A stretch of DNA of 49,006 bases from a virus, in IMG/VR virus record IMGVR_UViG_3300017951_000022, positions 1 through 49,006 of that record, one strand, 5' to 3'. This document shows, piece by piece, positions 7,767 through 15,904 of this stretch. The position numbers and the translations under genes were made by a program. Below the pieces are notes generated by a model that made no database searches, had not been told where the DNA came from, and saw only the letters and a program-made list of their open reading frames with translations. The number at the start of each line of letters is the position of its first letter. The first letter of the stretch is position 1.

Positions 7767-9149
7767 TTATATCTCCGCGTCTGCTTCTAGGTAACTACTG
7801 CCATACGTCCCAACAAAAACCAGATCACCAATAGTGGTGTTTGGAACAGCTCCAGTAAAATCAAGCCACGTTGTATCTACATTTAATGACGTTGTCCAAG
7901 CGCCCGCCAAAGTACCAGTAGTTATGCTATTATTAGCTGATTGTAAATAGAATGTTCCGCTGGCAGACCATGATGGGCTTGCTCTCATTCTTCTTGGCAT
8001 CGTGATAGGACCTTTAGAACCAGTACCGGAAATCATTTGTGTGCCAAATATTCTATAGCTACCTGTAGGAGTCCTCCAAAAATATCTAAAACATTCCTGT
8101 TCTTCATTAGCATATGGTTTAAATTCAAATTGTGTTGCCTTTGTTCCAACTTCTAGCTGAACGCCAGCTAGTTGAATATATGATCCCGCTGTTCCCGACA
8201 TTGCAGACATACCATATCCACGCTGACCATTCGGATATCCACCAGAAGCCCAACCATCATCGCTAGGATCATCAGCGCTTGTTACAAACTGACCAGCAGC
8301 TGATATCCACCAGTTGATCCCAATAGACCTTTCATTAGTTGCTCTAAGCCCTTGCGCTGTTCTACCAGGAATTAAAATTGTTTTATATTCCCACGTGTCA
8401 GCTGTGTTAATATTAAAATATTGAATATTAGTATAAATTGTAGATGATGGATCGTATGTATCAATCTCAATGTTATATCTTCCCGTGATACTTCCTTTGA
8501 CCCAGAAACTTAACGTAAGCGATTCAGCATTCGATGTTCCCCACTTCAAATGAGTAGTGTTTAAACCTTCAATAGATGTAGTAATATGAACAGCACTGTT
8601 AGGTGTTCCAACAGCTGATGTTACTTCATATCTCAAACACTGAGTATGACCAGCAGGACCATCACTGTGTTGACTTACTGTCCATGTGCCTTCACCGATA
8701 TAATCTCTCCAACGGTCTAATTTATATGTACTACCCGCCGCGTTGGTAAACGTAGTTCCTCTTTGAGCTATCTGAAAGTTTCCGTTGCTAATCAGGTTAC
8801 GATTGCCTAGTGGAATATCTGTTCCTAATTTAGCATATGTAACTGAGTTGTCATCGGGGACCAATGTTTGTGTATCAAGGGTTGTGCCAGCTTGACGATA
8901 TACAATATAGATGTTGTTAGTACCCACACTTGGCGCGCCGCTAAACGTCAGAGTGGTACCATTAACACTATATGATCCATCAAATGGTGACTGTTGTACG
9001 TTATCAACTAAAACTTCAATGTCCTGAGCATTTTTTACATAGTGACCCATAGTGAAAGAAAGTGTGCTTCCGTCACCATTAAACGACTCGGCCTGCGTAC
9101 GAGTAAAACCATACGTGCCAAACTGTGGTTTATTGCCGAGCGTTGCCAT
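7767..9149 (-). CDS. Tail-fibre / receptor-binding-like protein with carbohydrate-binding-like domain
   Basis: 460 aa. N-terminal adaptor (MATLGNKPQFGTYGFTRTQA, residues 1-20), a 'VNGT/VDNV' beta module (about 25-90), then GNRNLISNGNFQIAQRGT (115-132), a jelly-roll-like region (about 190-300, LSFWVKGSITGRYNIEI), GVQLEVGTKATQFEF (about 330-345) and a C-terminal domain with MPRRMRASPSWSASG. It has the same central and C-terminal architecture as the 379-aa protein at 106-1245, with an added adaptor. Best candidate in the array for a full-length receptor-binding fibre; the smaller genes downstream look like parts of it. Confidence 0.76.
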   Translation of the reverse strand: MATLGNKPQFGTYGFTRTQAESFNGDGSTLSFTMGHYVKNAQDIEVLVDNVQQSPFDGSYSVNGTTLTFSGAPSVGTNNIYIVYRQAGTTLDTQTLVPDDNSVTYAKLGTDIPLGNRNLISNGNFQIAQRGTTFTNAAGSTYKLDRWRDYIGEGTWTVSQHSDGPAGHTQCLRYEVTSAVGTPNSAVHITTSIEGLNTTHLKWGTSNAESLTLSFWVKGSITGRYNIEIDTYDPSSTIYTNIQYFNINTADTWEYKTILIPGRTAQGLRATNERSIGINWWISAAGQFVTSADDPSDDGWASGGYPNGQRGYGMSAMSGTAGSYIQLAGVQLEVGTKATQFEFKPYANEEQECFRYFWRTPTGSYRIFGTQMISGTGSKGPITMPRRMRASPSWSASGTFYLQSANNSITTGTLAGAWTTSLNVDTTWLDFTGAVPNTTIGDLVFVGTYGSSYLEADAEI

Positions 9150-9150
9150 G

Positions 9151-9486
9151 TTATGTTTGCTCCACGATAGACATGATAATGTCGATTGAATCTGAATCCG
9201 TGCTAACTGCTTTCATCACGTTACCTGTTTGCATGATGATCTTCTGTTCACCACCAACTGGAACCAATGAACCACCAGGAGCGATTGTAGCACCTTTGAC
9301 AACATGAGTTCCTGTTGCGCTAGCAGAATCGTGTAGTGTGATATCAATGTCCACGTTTTGATTTGATAGAATGTTAGCACCGGTCATTCCAATGACGATT
9401 GTAGTAGTATCTGCAGGAACAGTATACAGGCTAGCTGCCGTAACTCCTACACTCCTACTCTGTACATTTTTAAGTGTGTTTGCCAT
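9151..9486 (-). CDS. Small structural protein, conserved in T4-like marine phages
   Basis: 111 aa, MANTLKNVQSRSVGVTAASL. Predominantly beta (VPADTTTIVIGMTGANIL ... VDIDITLHDSASATGTHVV ... IAPGGSLVPVGGEQKIIM), with the look of a compact jelly-roll or small beta-sandwich. I recall similar proteins next to fibre genes of T4-like marine phages, but no specific function. Lies 1 nt upstream of the 460-aa fibre gene and directly follows a 47-codon gene. Probably a virion or fibre-assembly component. Confidence 0.65.
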   Translation of the reverse strand: MANTLKNVQSRSVGVTAASLYTVPADTTTIVIGMTGANILSNQNVDIDITLHDSASATGTHVVKGATIAPGGSLVPVGGEQKIIMQTGNVMKAVSTDSDSIDIIMSIVEQT

Positions 9487-9488
9487 TG

Positions 9489-9632
9489 TTAACCACCAAA
9501 GATAAGCGCGTTAAGAAGACTGTCGTCCTCAATTTTTGTTTCCATTACGGTCATATCTGAATCCATCAATTCAATAACGTGCTCATCAGCATCGTCATGA
9601 AAGTTGGTTCCTCTAAATTTTGTAAGCGGCAT
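9489..9632 (-). CDS. Small acidic protein of unknown function (47 aa)
   Basis: 47 aa, MPLTKFRGTNFHDDADEHVI, ending LLNALIFGG. Very acidic middle (VIELMDSDMTVMETKIEDDS). It fits exactly between its neighbours: stop at 9489-9491, three bases after the next gene's ATG at 9486, and start 2 nt before the stop of the 477-aa fibre gene. This tight packing, plus an unbroken frame, supports a real gene. No recognised domain. Confidence 0.6.
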   Translation of the reverse strand: MPLTKFRGTNFHDDADEHVIELMDSDMTVMETKIEDDSLLNALIFGG

Positions 9633-9634
9633 TT

Positions 9635-11068
9635 TTAAGCTCCAACTGTTATGCGTTGCGTTTTGACTGAAGTGTTACTGTATGAAGGCGTCACTAATAG
9701 TCGTACATTACCACTAAGAATATCTGCATCGATTGTACCTAGTGATGAATCTGTTTTTACTTCACCATATTCTGTCATAAAGACATCTGTTCCATTATGT
9801 GTCAGTAGTACCTCTGTTGCATGATATTTATTATCAGAATCATGCATAAGTTGAACAATATACTTGGATGTTCTGTAGATCGAAGCATCATATTGGTCAA
9901 CAACTAATTGGACAGCTGCTGAATCACCATCTTCTTGGTTTGGAACAACACCTCTGTCGATTAGATATGCTTTGCCAAATGATGAGATAACAACGGTATC
10001 GCTCGAGTCGACTTCATAGTCAGTTAGAAGAGTGACACTTGTTCCATCTGTTGCTGTGTAATCGAGTCCTGGAGTAAGTCTTGAACCGTTCAAGAATACT
10101 TCAATTTTACCAATATCATAAGCAAGCGTGTTACTGTTAATATCAGCACCAGTCAACACATATGTTTCAGGGTTGGGTTGGTAAATGTAATCTGTATGGT
10201 CTCTTAGAGATACGCTTGCAGCTGTAATAATTCTTGTCTCGATTGCATCTCCAAGACCTGGAGCCGAATCGAATGTCAGAACATTACTATTTAATGTATA
10301 AGCATCAACGTGTTGTGATACACCATTGATTGTAACAAAGACATTTTGATCTGTTACAGGAGCTGCACCAAGTGTATATGCTGTCGTTGAGCTATCACCA
10401 GTAAAGCTGTTCAGTGTTACATCAGCAGCAACTGATCCACCACCACCTCCGCCTGTTGACGCAAAGGTAATTGTCTTAGATGCTGAGTCTGATGTGATAG
10501 TCATACCAGAGCCAGCGGTAAATCTTACAGCGTTACCACTTGAATCAGATCTTACTGTTTCGGATCCAGTAACATTAATTGTAGCAAAGCCACCACCTGC
10601 ACCTGCTACAGTGCCAGGAGAGAAAACTCCTAGGTCAGAGTCCCACACAAGAGCTTGGCCGTCTTGTACACCGTTTGTATCTACGTTAATGAAGTGACCA
10701 ATACTGTCTTGACTTGTAACACTATCAATGAATGTTCTAAGAACAGCACTATCAACTGTTATAGTTAAGCTCTTAGCGTTTGGACTATCGTTATTGCTTG
10801 TGTTAAGATCAATAAAGTCACCAGCTTTAATTTCTAGTGTATCTTCGCCTACAGCAACTAGATCACTATCACCTGCAACTTTGATTGTCTTAAATGCACT
10901 ACTAAGTACTTGGCCTGAATCTAAAAAGGATCTAATTTGATTGGAATCGTTTTTATAGTATAACCGACCATCAGCATAGTTGATAGCCAATTCACCATAT
11001 TCTAAGTCGCCTGCTAGAGGTACCTTACCAGCAACCGACGACTTTTTGAGTTTTAACTTAGTCGCCAT
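9635..11068 (-). CDS. Tail-fibre protein (shaft type, with 'VNGV' modules)
   Basis: 477 aa. N-terminus MATKLKLKKSSVAGKVPLAG followed by LEYGELAINYADGRLYYKN (about 21-42), the adaptor type found in T4-like marine phage fibres. A Gly-rich linker (TGGGGGGSVAADV, about 203-216) separates it from two beta modules (VTINGVSQHVDAYTL; IEVFLNGSRLTPGLDYTA). C-terminal region about 370-477 is a small beta domain ending QRITVGA. Rich in Asp-Ser dipeptides. Likely part of a fibre shaft joined to the baseplate. Possible weak late-type sequence (TATAAAAC) lies upstream at 11085-11092. Confidence 0.75.
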   Translation of the reverse strand: MATKLKLKKSSVAGKVPLAGDLEYGELAINYADGRLYYKNDSNQIRSFLDSGQVLSSAFKTIKVAGDSDLVAVGEDTLEIKAGDFIDLNTSNNDSPNAKSLTITVDSAVLRTFIDSVTSQDSIGHFINVDTNGVQDGQALVWDSDLGVFSPGTVAGAGGGFATINVTGSETVRSDSSGNAVRFTAGSGMTITSDSASKTITFASTGGGGGGSVAADVTLNSFTGDSSTTAYTLGAAPVTDQNVFVTINGVSQHVDAYTLNSNVLTFDSAPGLGDAIETRIITAASVSLRDHTDYIYQPNPETYVLTGADINSNTLAYDIGKIEVFLNGSRLTPGLDYTATDGTSVTLLTDYEVDSSDTVVISSFGKAYLIDRGVVPNQEDGDSAAVQLVVDQYDASIYRTSKYIVQLMHDSDNKYHATEVLLTHNGTDVFMTEYGEVKTDSSLGTIDADILSGNVRLLVTPSYSNTSVKTQRITVGA

Positions 11069-11091
11069 ATTAGATCCTAAAAAGGTTTTAT

Positions 11092-11111
11092 AGGCCAGTA
11101 AAAACTGGCCT
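11092..11111 (-). other. Stem-loop between two fibre genes
   Basis: Perfect 8-bp stem AGGCCAGT/ACTGGCCT with a 4-nt loop. On the minus strand it follows the stop of the 593-aa gene and precedes the ATG at 11068. It is not directly followed by a U run in that direction (TATAAAACC follows, with a T5 further on), so it may be a weak terminator, a processing site or an mRNA-stabilising hairpin. Confidence 0.5.
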
Positions 11112-11123
11112 TTGTATTATATA

Positions 11124-12905
11124 TTAGTATGATCCGCCATCAAGCTCGATGATAGTAACATCACCTTTTGCCGATACGCTGAACTGTCTATTGTTACCAG
11201 GGAATGGAGCATTCTCTGAGTCAGTATAACCACCAAATGATGCAGTACCTACATTTGTACGACTTGCATATTGGTTCATGAAAATAATTTCATTGGTCGA
11301 ATCTTTGTAGACAATATCCTGGCCTGAAGAATCATGCCCTTTGAATACGTTAGATACAAAGTGATCTTGTAGAACTTCTTTGTAGTCAATATCATTGACT
11401 GTCAAACCAGCAGAGTCTGCTAGGTTAATTGTTCTATTAAAGTCCCAAGCACCGGTTGCATGATCGTAAGTGATCGTTGCATTTGCACCTTCAACCGTAA
11501 TACCAGCACCATCCGCAGCAGCAGAGTCAGCAGCCGAATCAGCAAGGACAATATTTTTGTCTCTGAGGTTGACTGTGGTTGAATTAACTTGTGTTGTTGT
11601 ACCTTGGACATACAAGTTACCGCGAACAATAACATCACCTTGATAACCACCAGCTGAGTCACCAACTGGAGATGGATCAATAACAATTAGATTCGATGAA
11701 TCTGTTGTGCTAATGACATTGCCATCTAGCTTAATATTATCAATAAGAGCAGAACCAATAACTTCCAGTGAACCGGTAAGTGAAAGTGTTCCATTACTAT
11801 CGTATGTAAGTGCGTTTGAACCAGTTACTGTTACGTCAGTATTACCATTACCATCGCTATCTACACCACGTGCAAATAGAACTTGGTCTTCAGTGACATT
11901 GCCAAGAGCAAGTTGATTTAGAACAACTTCACCCCCATTGGCACCACCATTAATATAAAGATCTTCGCCGCTATCTGTTCTAGAAATAGAACCAGAGTCA
12001 ATTGTGATACCGTATGTTGATAGACTTGATAGACCTGAAAGACCAGAGTCTAGGTTAACTGTAACACCATTCGATTCTACAATGATGTTAATGTTAGCTC
12101 CACCAACAAATACTAGATTGGAATCAAGAAGATCTACACTACCAACTGTATTCGAATCGCCACGTAGGTTTAGTGTTGTTGCAATGTCAACGTTTTTAGC
12201 AGAGTCAATGTGACCAGCTGAGTCAACTGTAAATTGTACAATCTGTGTTTCAGAACCATATGTACCAGCTACAACACCGGACATGTCATGAGAGATGGTG
12301 AGAGCGTTACTATCGGCCGATCCAACACGCTGTGACATAGTTGTGGAAATCCACTCGTCACCTTTAATTGTTAGGTCAGAGTCATCAAGGTCAATAGTGT
12401 TTGTACCACTATCGGCTACAATTGTAAATAGCTGAGCTGTGTTTTGTGCATCAACATAACGCTTTGTTGCAAGGTCATGATCAAATACAGGATCAGCAGC
12501 ATGGCTAACTTTTGATGAGTCAACAGAAATGACACCGTTATTTTTGGGGCTAAGAATAATGTCACCGTCTGTTAAGGATGTACCCTCAATCGAACTAATA
12601 ACATTTTGGTTGATACGTAAATAATCAACCTTAATTTCTTGCATTTTACCTGCTGAGTCAGTAATCAAGGCACTATGTGGTTGTAGTGTACCTTGAGTAT
12701 GATCCATCAGATTGGCAAAATACTCACCGCCAATTGCAACAATGGAAGTTGCGTTACCTAGACCGTCGTCACCTTTACCGAAATAAAGACGATCACCGCC
12801 ATTTGAGTCTGCGCCTAAACCAGCACTATAAGCTAATTCACCAGTCTTAAGCGACGGTGGCGGCGTAGTACCGGTCGATCTTTTAATTCTAATAATTGCG
12901 GCCAT
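11124..12905 (-). CDS. Long tail-fibre protein rich in Asp-Ser
   Basis: 593 aa. N-terminus MAAIIRIKRSTGTTPPPSLK then GELAYSAGLGADSNGGDRLYFGK split by a Gly-rich turn (about 21-45): the GELAYS/LYFG adaptor is common in T4-like marine phage fibres. The rest is beta-rich with LxI.xNVISSxxxxxLxI repeats and more than 20 Asp-Ser dipeptides. The C-terminus (ENAPFPGNNRQFSVSAKGDV ... LDGGSY) resembles the end of the 77-aa gene upstream (INGGSY). Likely a main fibre subunit. Overlaps the 77-aa gene by 1 nt. Confidence 0.75.
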   Translation of the reverse strand: MAAIIRIKRSTGTTPPPSLKTGELAYSAGLGADSNGGDRLYFGKGDDGLGNATSIVAIGGEYFANLMDHTQGTLQPHSALITDSAGKMQEIKVDYLRINQNVISSIEGTSLTDGDIILSPKNNGVISVDSSKVSHAADPVFDHDLATKRYVDAQNTAQLFTIVADSGTNTIDLDDSDLTIKGDEWISTTMSQRVGSADSNALTISHDMSGVVAGTYGSETQIVQFTVDSAGHIDSAKNVDIATTLNLRGDSNTVGSVDLLDSNLVFVGGANINIIVESNGVTVNLDSGLSGLSSLSTYGITIDSGSISRTDSGEDLYINGGANGGEVVLNQLALGNVTEDQVLFARGVDSDGNGNTDVTVTGSNALTYDSNGTLSLTGSLEVIGSALIDNIKLDGNVISTTDSSNLIVIDPSPVGDSAGGYQGDVIVRGNLYVQGTTTQVNSTTVNLRDKNIVLADSAADSAAADGAGITVEGANATITYDHATGAWDFNRTINLADSAGLTVNDIDYKEVLQDHFVSNVFKGHDSSGQDIVYKDSTNEIIFMNQYASRTNVGTASFGGYTDSENAPFPGNNRQFSVSAKGDVTIIELDGGSY

Positions 12906-13138
12906 TAGTAGCTGCCTCCGTTAATGTTTTGCTTTTCTAGATCAATGGTGGATTCCCATATTTGAGTAGTTCCATTAAATACTAGGACATGTCCGTCATC
13001 TGCACCAGTGGTATTAATACCACCTAAGTTGTTAATACTAAATGCACCAGAGGTAACCCTTTTAACCGGGGTTCCAACAACAACCTTCTTTACTTGAGTA
13101 GTTGATCCGGATGTAACGACTGTTGTGTATCTTGACAT
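12905..13138 (-). CDS. Small fibre-associated structural protein
   Basis: 77 aa, MSRYTTVVTSGSTTQVKKVV, with GINTTGADDGHVLVFNG and C-terminus INGGSY. The 'DDGHVLVFNGTTQIWE' segment (about 47-62) is a repeat type usually seen inside long fibres. Here it stands alone, just upstream of the 593-aa fibre gene with which it shares the GGSY end and a 1-nt overlap. Possibly a fibre-base adaptor or a detached fibre segment; not identified. Confidence 0.65.
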   Translation of the reverse strand: MSRYTTVVTSGSTTQVKKVVVGTPVKRVTSGAFSINNLGGINTTGADDGHVLVFNGTTQIWESTIDLEKQNINGGSY

Positions 13139-13148
13139 ATTGTTCCCG

Positions 13149-13499
13149 TTATGTTACCGATGGTGTCACTTGAACTCTACCTTCCAAAACTCTTTCAACA
13201 ATATCGTCACCTGCACTATCCTGATATAATAGTTCAACATCATAAACATAACGACCGTGTTTAAGAGTATCGGTCTGTAAATTTGTAAGGGAGATCGTGG
13301 CCACACCGTCCGTAGCGGGGGATGCAACAATGCTGTTAAACGTTAGCGTATCTGCACTGTCGCTTGTATATGTCTTCTTCAACTTGGCTGTAACTTGGTG
13401 GTTCGTTAAATCTTTTGCTGAGCCATCTCTATTCACAAGATGAATCTCAACAGCCACGTCACTGCCTTTGTCAATAGTAAATTCTTCATACTGGGCCAT
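13149..13499 (-). CDS. Structural protein with BppU-like N-terminal-type beta domain
   Basis: 116 aa, MAQYEEFTIDKGSDVAVEIH. Pattern 'IDKGSDVAVEIHLVNRDGSAKDLTNHQVTAKLKKTY ... GVATISLTNLQTDTLKHGRYVYDVEL' (given in parts; residues 8-100) matches the Ig-like beta-sandwich seen in baseplate upper proteins and in T4-like marine structural proteins. First gene of the late fibre operon: a perfect late promoter lies 58 nt upstream. AAAGG ribosome-binding site before the ATG. Confidence 0.65.
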   Translation of the reverse strand: MAQYEEFTIDKGSDVAVEIHLVNRDGSAKDLTNHQVTAKLKKTYTSDSADTLTFNSIVASPATDGVATISLTNLQTDTLKHGRYVYDVELLYQDSAGDDIVERVLEGRVQVTPSVT

Positions 13500-13556
13500 G
13501 AAATACCTTTGATTTCTTTGTCGGACGCGCTGAGCGCCCCTGCTCCTATTTTAGTT

Positions 13557-13564
13557 TATTTATA
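13557..13564 (-). promoter_or_regulatory. Late promoter TATAAATA of the fibre operon
   Basis: Exact T4 late octamer on the minus strand in a true intergenic gap (13500-13592), 58 nt before the ATG at 13499. The predicted 5' leader contains a GC-rich stretch with a short GCGC/GCGC hairpin (about 13525-13540), unusual in this AT-rich sequence. Confidence 0.85.
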
Positions 13565-13592
13565 ATAAAATAAATCTCTAACTAATTGATGT

Positions 13593-14090
13593 TTACATTT
13601 TTATCCATTTATGTTTCCAATCTGGATTTTCAATTTGTGTTGGATCTACAAGGAAATAGTTATAAGTAAATCTCATTTGATCTGCAGACTTATAATCATG
13701 CCATGTTACATCTGTCTCACCGCAAAACACCATAAGCCGGTTTGGTTTCCATTCAATTTCAAATTCTTCATCTAAATAGAATTTTGTACCATGAGATTTT
13801 TCTGGACCAATATAAACAATTGCTGACATAATCTTAAATTCTGCTTCATAATGTTTACGGTGTTCAAAGTGCGGAGGTGTTGCTGCAGTATGAATCCACT
13901 TGGCTAATTTACGGTAACCCCGTTTAACATGGAAATGATTTAAAAGCTCTGCGATTTGTGGTGTAGGATCATGAGTAAAAAATTCACGTTCAATGTTTTG
14001 ACTATGAGGATTTGCTTCTTGGTATTTACGATATAACATTTCGTATGTTTCTTGTGGAAGGAAATCATCCTTTACTATAATTTTTGTCAT
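13593..14090 (-). CDS. 2-oxoglutarate/Fe(II)-dependent oxygenase-like protein
   Basis: 165 aa. The C-terminal two thirds fit the double-stranded beta-helix of prolyl-4-hydroxylase-type oxygenases: putative iron ligands H80-x-E82 (KHYEAEF), H131 (TWHDY) and a 2OG-binding R140 (MRFTYNYF), nine residues after the distal His. FKIMSAIVYI (85-94) and GTKFYLDEEF (101-110) occupy the usual strand positions; Glu replaces the more usual Asp of HxD. Such enzymes hydroxylate proteins, nucleobases or small molecules; substrate unknown. Overlaps the upstream 301-aa gene by ATGA, so both are probably co-expressed. Confidence 0.72.
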   Translation of the reverse strand: MTKIIVKDDFLPQETYEMLYRKYQEANPHSQNIEREFFTHDPTPQIAELLNHFHVKRGYRKLAKWIHTAATPPHFEHRKHYEAEFKIMSAIVYIGPEKSHGTKFYLDEEFEIEWKPNRLMVFCGETDVTWHDYKSADQMRFTYNYFLVDPTQIENPDWKHKWIKM

Positions 14091-14992
14091 TGGTTCATTA
14101 TCCTATTAAATACGTCTATAAGTTCATCTTTATTACATATTACTTTTTGATACTCAGCGGGCTTTAATACTATACATTTGTTTCCATGATCGTATTGTCT
14201 AATATTAGCAGGATTCAAGGACAGCTTTCCCCATTGGTACGATTGTGTTTTAACATGCCTTTCATTACCATTAATATCATAACAATTATATTTCATTTCA
14301 GGTATCGAATCAAGTGTGCCCCACGATGTTGTTGGTACATTTAATGTAGCAGTAAAATAATATGTCCCGCCACAATAACTAAAATGATGATCGGATCCAA
14401 GTAGTGTATGATATATGTCATCCATTGTCATACTATAGTCTATGTATTTTACATCATATCCAATTTTACTAGCATACTCTAATATTACAGGTTCTAGTTT
14501 ATTTTCTAAGTCTTCGGTTAATGGTTTACGAAACCGTGACATTAATCTTTCAACTTTATGGATTGTAATATATTGTCCTTTTGGTTTCCATTGTTTTTCC
14601 ATTGGCCAAAACTCACCAATTCTCCAAGGTGTGGCAAACCAAGGACGTTGATGATTTGTTTTATAGATACTAATGATAGCTCCATTTGTAGGAGGCATCA
14701 TATGTTTTATCCACCAGTTTAATATTTGATATGCTGATTCAGAATTTTCTGGCTTACGTTTAAACGATAAATCTAATGGCCATAATATAGAAATTCTATA
14801 TGGCTGATCTGTAATTTTTTCATCTGCTAATGTTTGAGCTGTACATAATGCATTACTCAATAAACTCATAATTGTCGCATGAGCATGTGAGGTGTTCCAA
14901 CAAAATCGAACAATATGAGATTTATCTGGTTCAGCAATAGTACCATCATCTTTACAACCCAAATAAATAGTTTCAATATGTTTAATAGTCAT
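14087..14992 (-). CDS. Unknown protein, possible glycosyltransferase-like
   Basis: 301 aa, MTIKHIETIYLGCKDDGTIA. Not securely recognised. An N-terminal Rossmann-like half (IVRFCWNTSHAHATIMSLLS; YRISILWPLDLSF) is followed by a C-terminal segment DHHFSYCGGTYYFTATLNVP (about residues 210-229) leading to TTSWG. This is reminiscent of the nucleotide-sugar side of GT-B enzymes, where a Gly-rich turn and a conserved Pro-Thr occur, but I see no decisive catalytic motif. Its neighbours (oxygenase downstream, divergent glycosyltransferases upstream) make a glycan-related job plausible. Start is 9 nt from the divergent ATG at 15002. Confidence 0.55.
   Translation of the reverse strand: MTIKHIETIYLGCKDDGTIAEPDKSHIVRFCWNTSHAHATIMSLLSNALCTAQTLADEKITDQPYRISILWPLDLSFKRKPENSESAYQILNWWIKHMMPPTNGAIISIYKTNHQRPWFATPWRIGEFWPMEKQWKPKGQYITIHKVERLMSRFRKPLTEDLENKLEPVILEYASKIGYDVKYIDYSMTMDDIYHTLLGSDHHFSYCGGTYYFTATLNVPTTSWGTLDSIPEMKYNCYDINGNERHVKTQSYQWGKLSLNPANIRQYDHGNKCIVLKPAEYQKVICNKDELIDVFNRIMNQ
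14962..14969 (+). promoter_or_regulatory. Possible late-like promoter AATAAATA
   Basis: One-base variant of TATAAATA, 33 nt upstream of the plus-strand ATG at 15002, inside the divergent gene. The same variant lies 26 nt before gp4 at 41614, the only other divergent plus-strand operon start. Confidence 0.35.
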
Positions 14993-15001
14993 GGATCCAC
15001 A

Positions 15002-15904
15002 ATGAATAGAATTATATTTACCATATTTATCGATATCGATAAGGATGACTTAGATCCTCAACCTCCACACATTGGTGATACCGAAGACAAAAATTTAAAG
15101 GCCAAACGTGAGTTTTTAGAAAACTATGATTGGTTAACTAGTCGACAACAAACATACGCACAAAATATAGGTGCAGAATATAAAATATTTTTAGCCGATG
15201 ATAAATGGGAAAATTTTAAAACCGAGTACCTGGAAAAATATCCTGTGCTTACAATGTATAATATTGTAAACTTTTATAAGATACATATCATGTATCAACT
15301 GAAAAAACAATACGATGAAATTTTATATTTGGACTTAGACGTCGTTCCAGTTGGCACAGAAAACTTTTTTGAACATTGGAATTTAGAAAATGGAGTTGCC
15401 ATCTTAACAAACAGAGCAATTGTTGACAGATCGCGTGAAGAAGTAAAAAGACGTGAAAAAAACTTTTTAAAGTCTGGTAAAAATCATAGCATACGTAGCC
15501 CTACCGCAAAATACTGGAATACAAAGGCAATGATATTTGAGTTTGGTTCATATGCAGATGATCCTAATGTTTATAATACAGGCATCGTTGGTATAAACAA
15601 ACATTGGCTAGACAAGTTAAAATACTTTGACAACTTTGATGAGACTATTCAGATTATGACAGAATTAAAAAATGAAGATCCATCAATGTGGCCAAAGTAT
15701 ATCCAGGACATGTTTGGATGGGATAATGAAACATTGTGGGGTTTGTTTATGCATATCTATGATATTCCTATGCAAAGATTAACAAACACATGGCATTACT
15801 TTATTGACCAGAAAATGTATATTCCACCCAGCGTAAAGCTAATCCACGTCATAAATAAAGATTTTAAAGCTGTGAGGGAATGGTGTGAAACGAATAATCT
15901 TTAG
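15002..15904 (+). CDS. Glycosyltransferase (GT-A, DxD type), first of tandem pair
   Basis: 300 aa from the ATG at 15002; an upstream in-frame start would overlap the divergent gene by 78 nt and lacks conservation with the paralogue. N-terminus MNRIIFTIFIDIDK, donor-side strand LYLDLDVVPVG with the metal-binding DLD at 111-113, then VYNTGIVGINKHWLDKL about 212-228, as in GT8-like transferases. The next gene starts MKRIIFSIFS and has the same order of motifs, so the pair is a tandem duplication. Substrate unknown. The last 20 nt overlap the next gene. Confidence 0.78.
   Translation: MNRIIFTIFIDIDKDDLDPQPPHIGDTEDKNLKAKREFLENYDWLTSRQQTYAQNIGAEYKIFLADDKWENFKTEYLEKYPVLTMYNIVNFYKIHIMYQLKKQYDEILYLDLDVVPVGTENFFEHWNLENGVAILTNRAIVDRSREEVKRREKNFLKSGKNHSIRSPTAKYWNTKAMIFEFGSYADDPNVYNTGIVGINKHWLDKLKYFDNFDETIQIMTELKNEDPSMWPKYIQDMFGWDNETLWGLFMHIYDIPMQRLTNTWHYFIDQKMYIPPSVKLIHVINKDFKAVREWCETNNL

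Noticed and set aside
11092-11111. Stem-loop as a standard rho-independent terminator
   Set aside because: No U run follows directly on the minus strand, and the downstream gene appears to be in the same operon.
13520-13545. GC-rich stretch as a terminator for the oxygenase gene
   Set aside because: Only a 4-bp stem and no T run; it more likely belongs to the 5' leader of the late fibre transcript.
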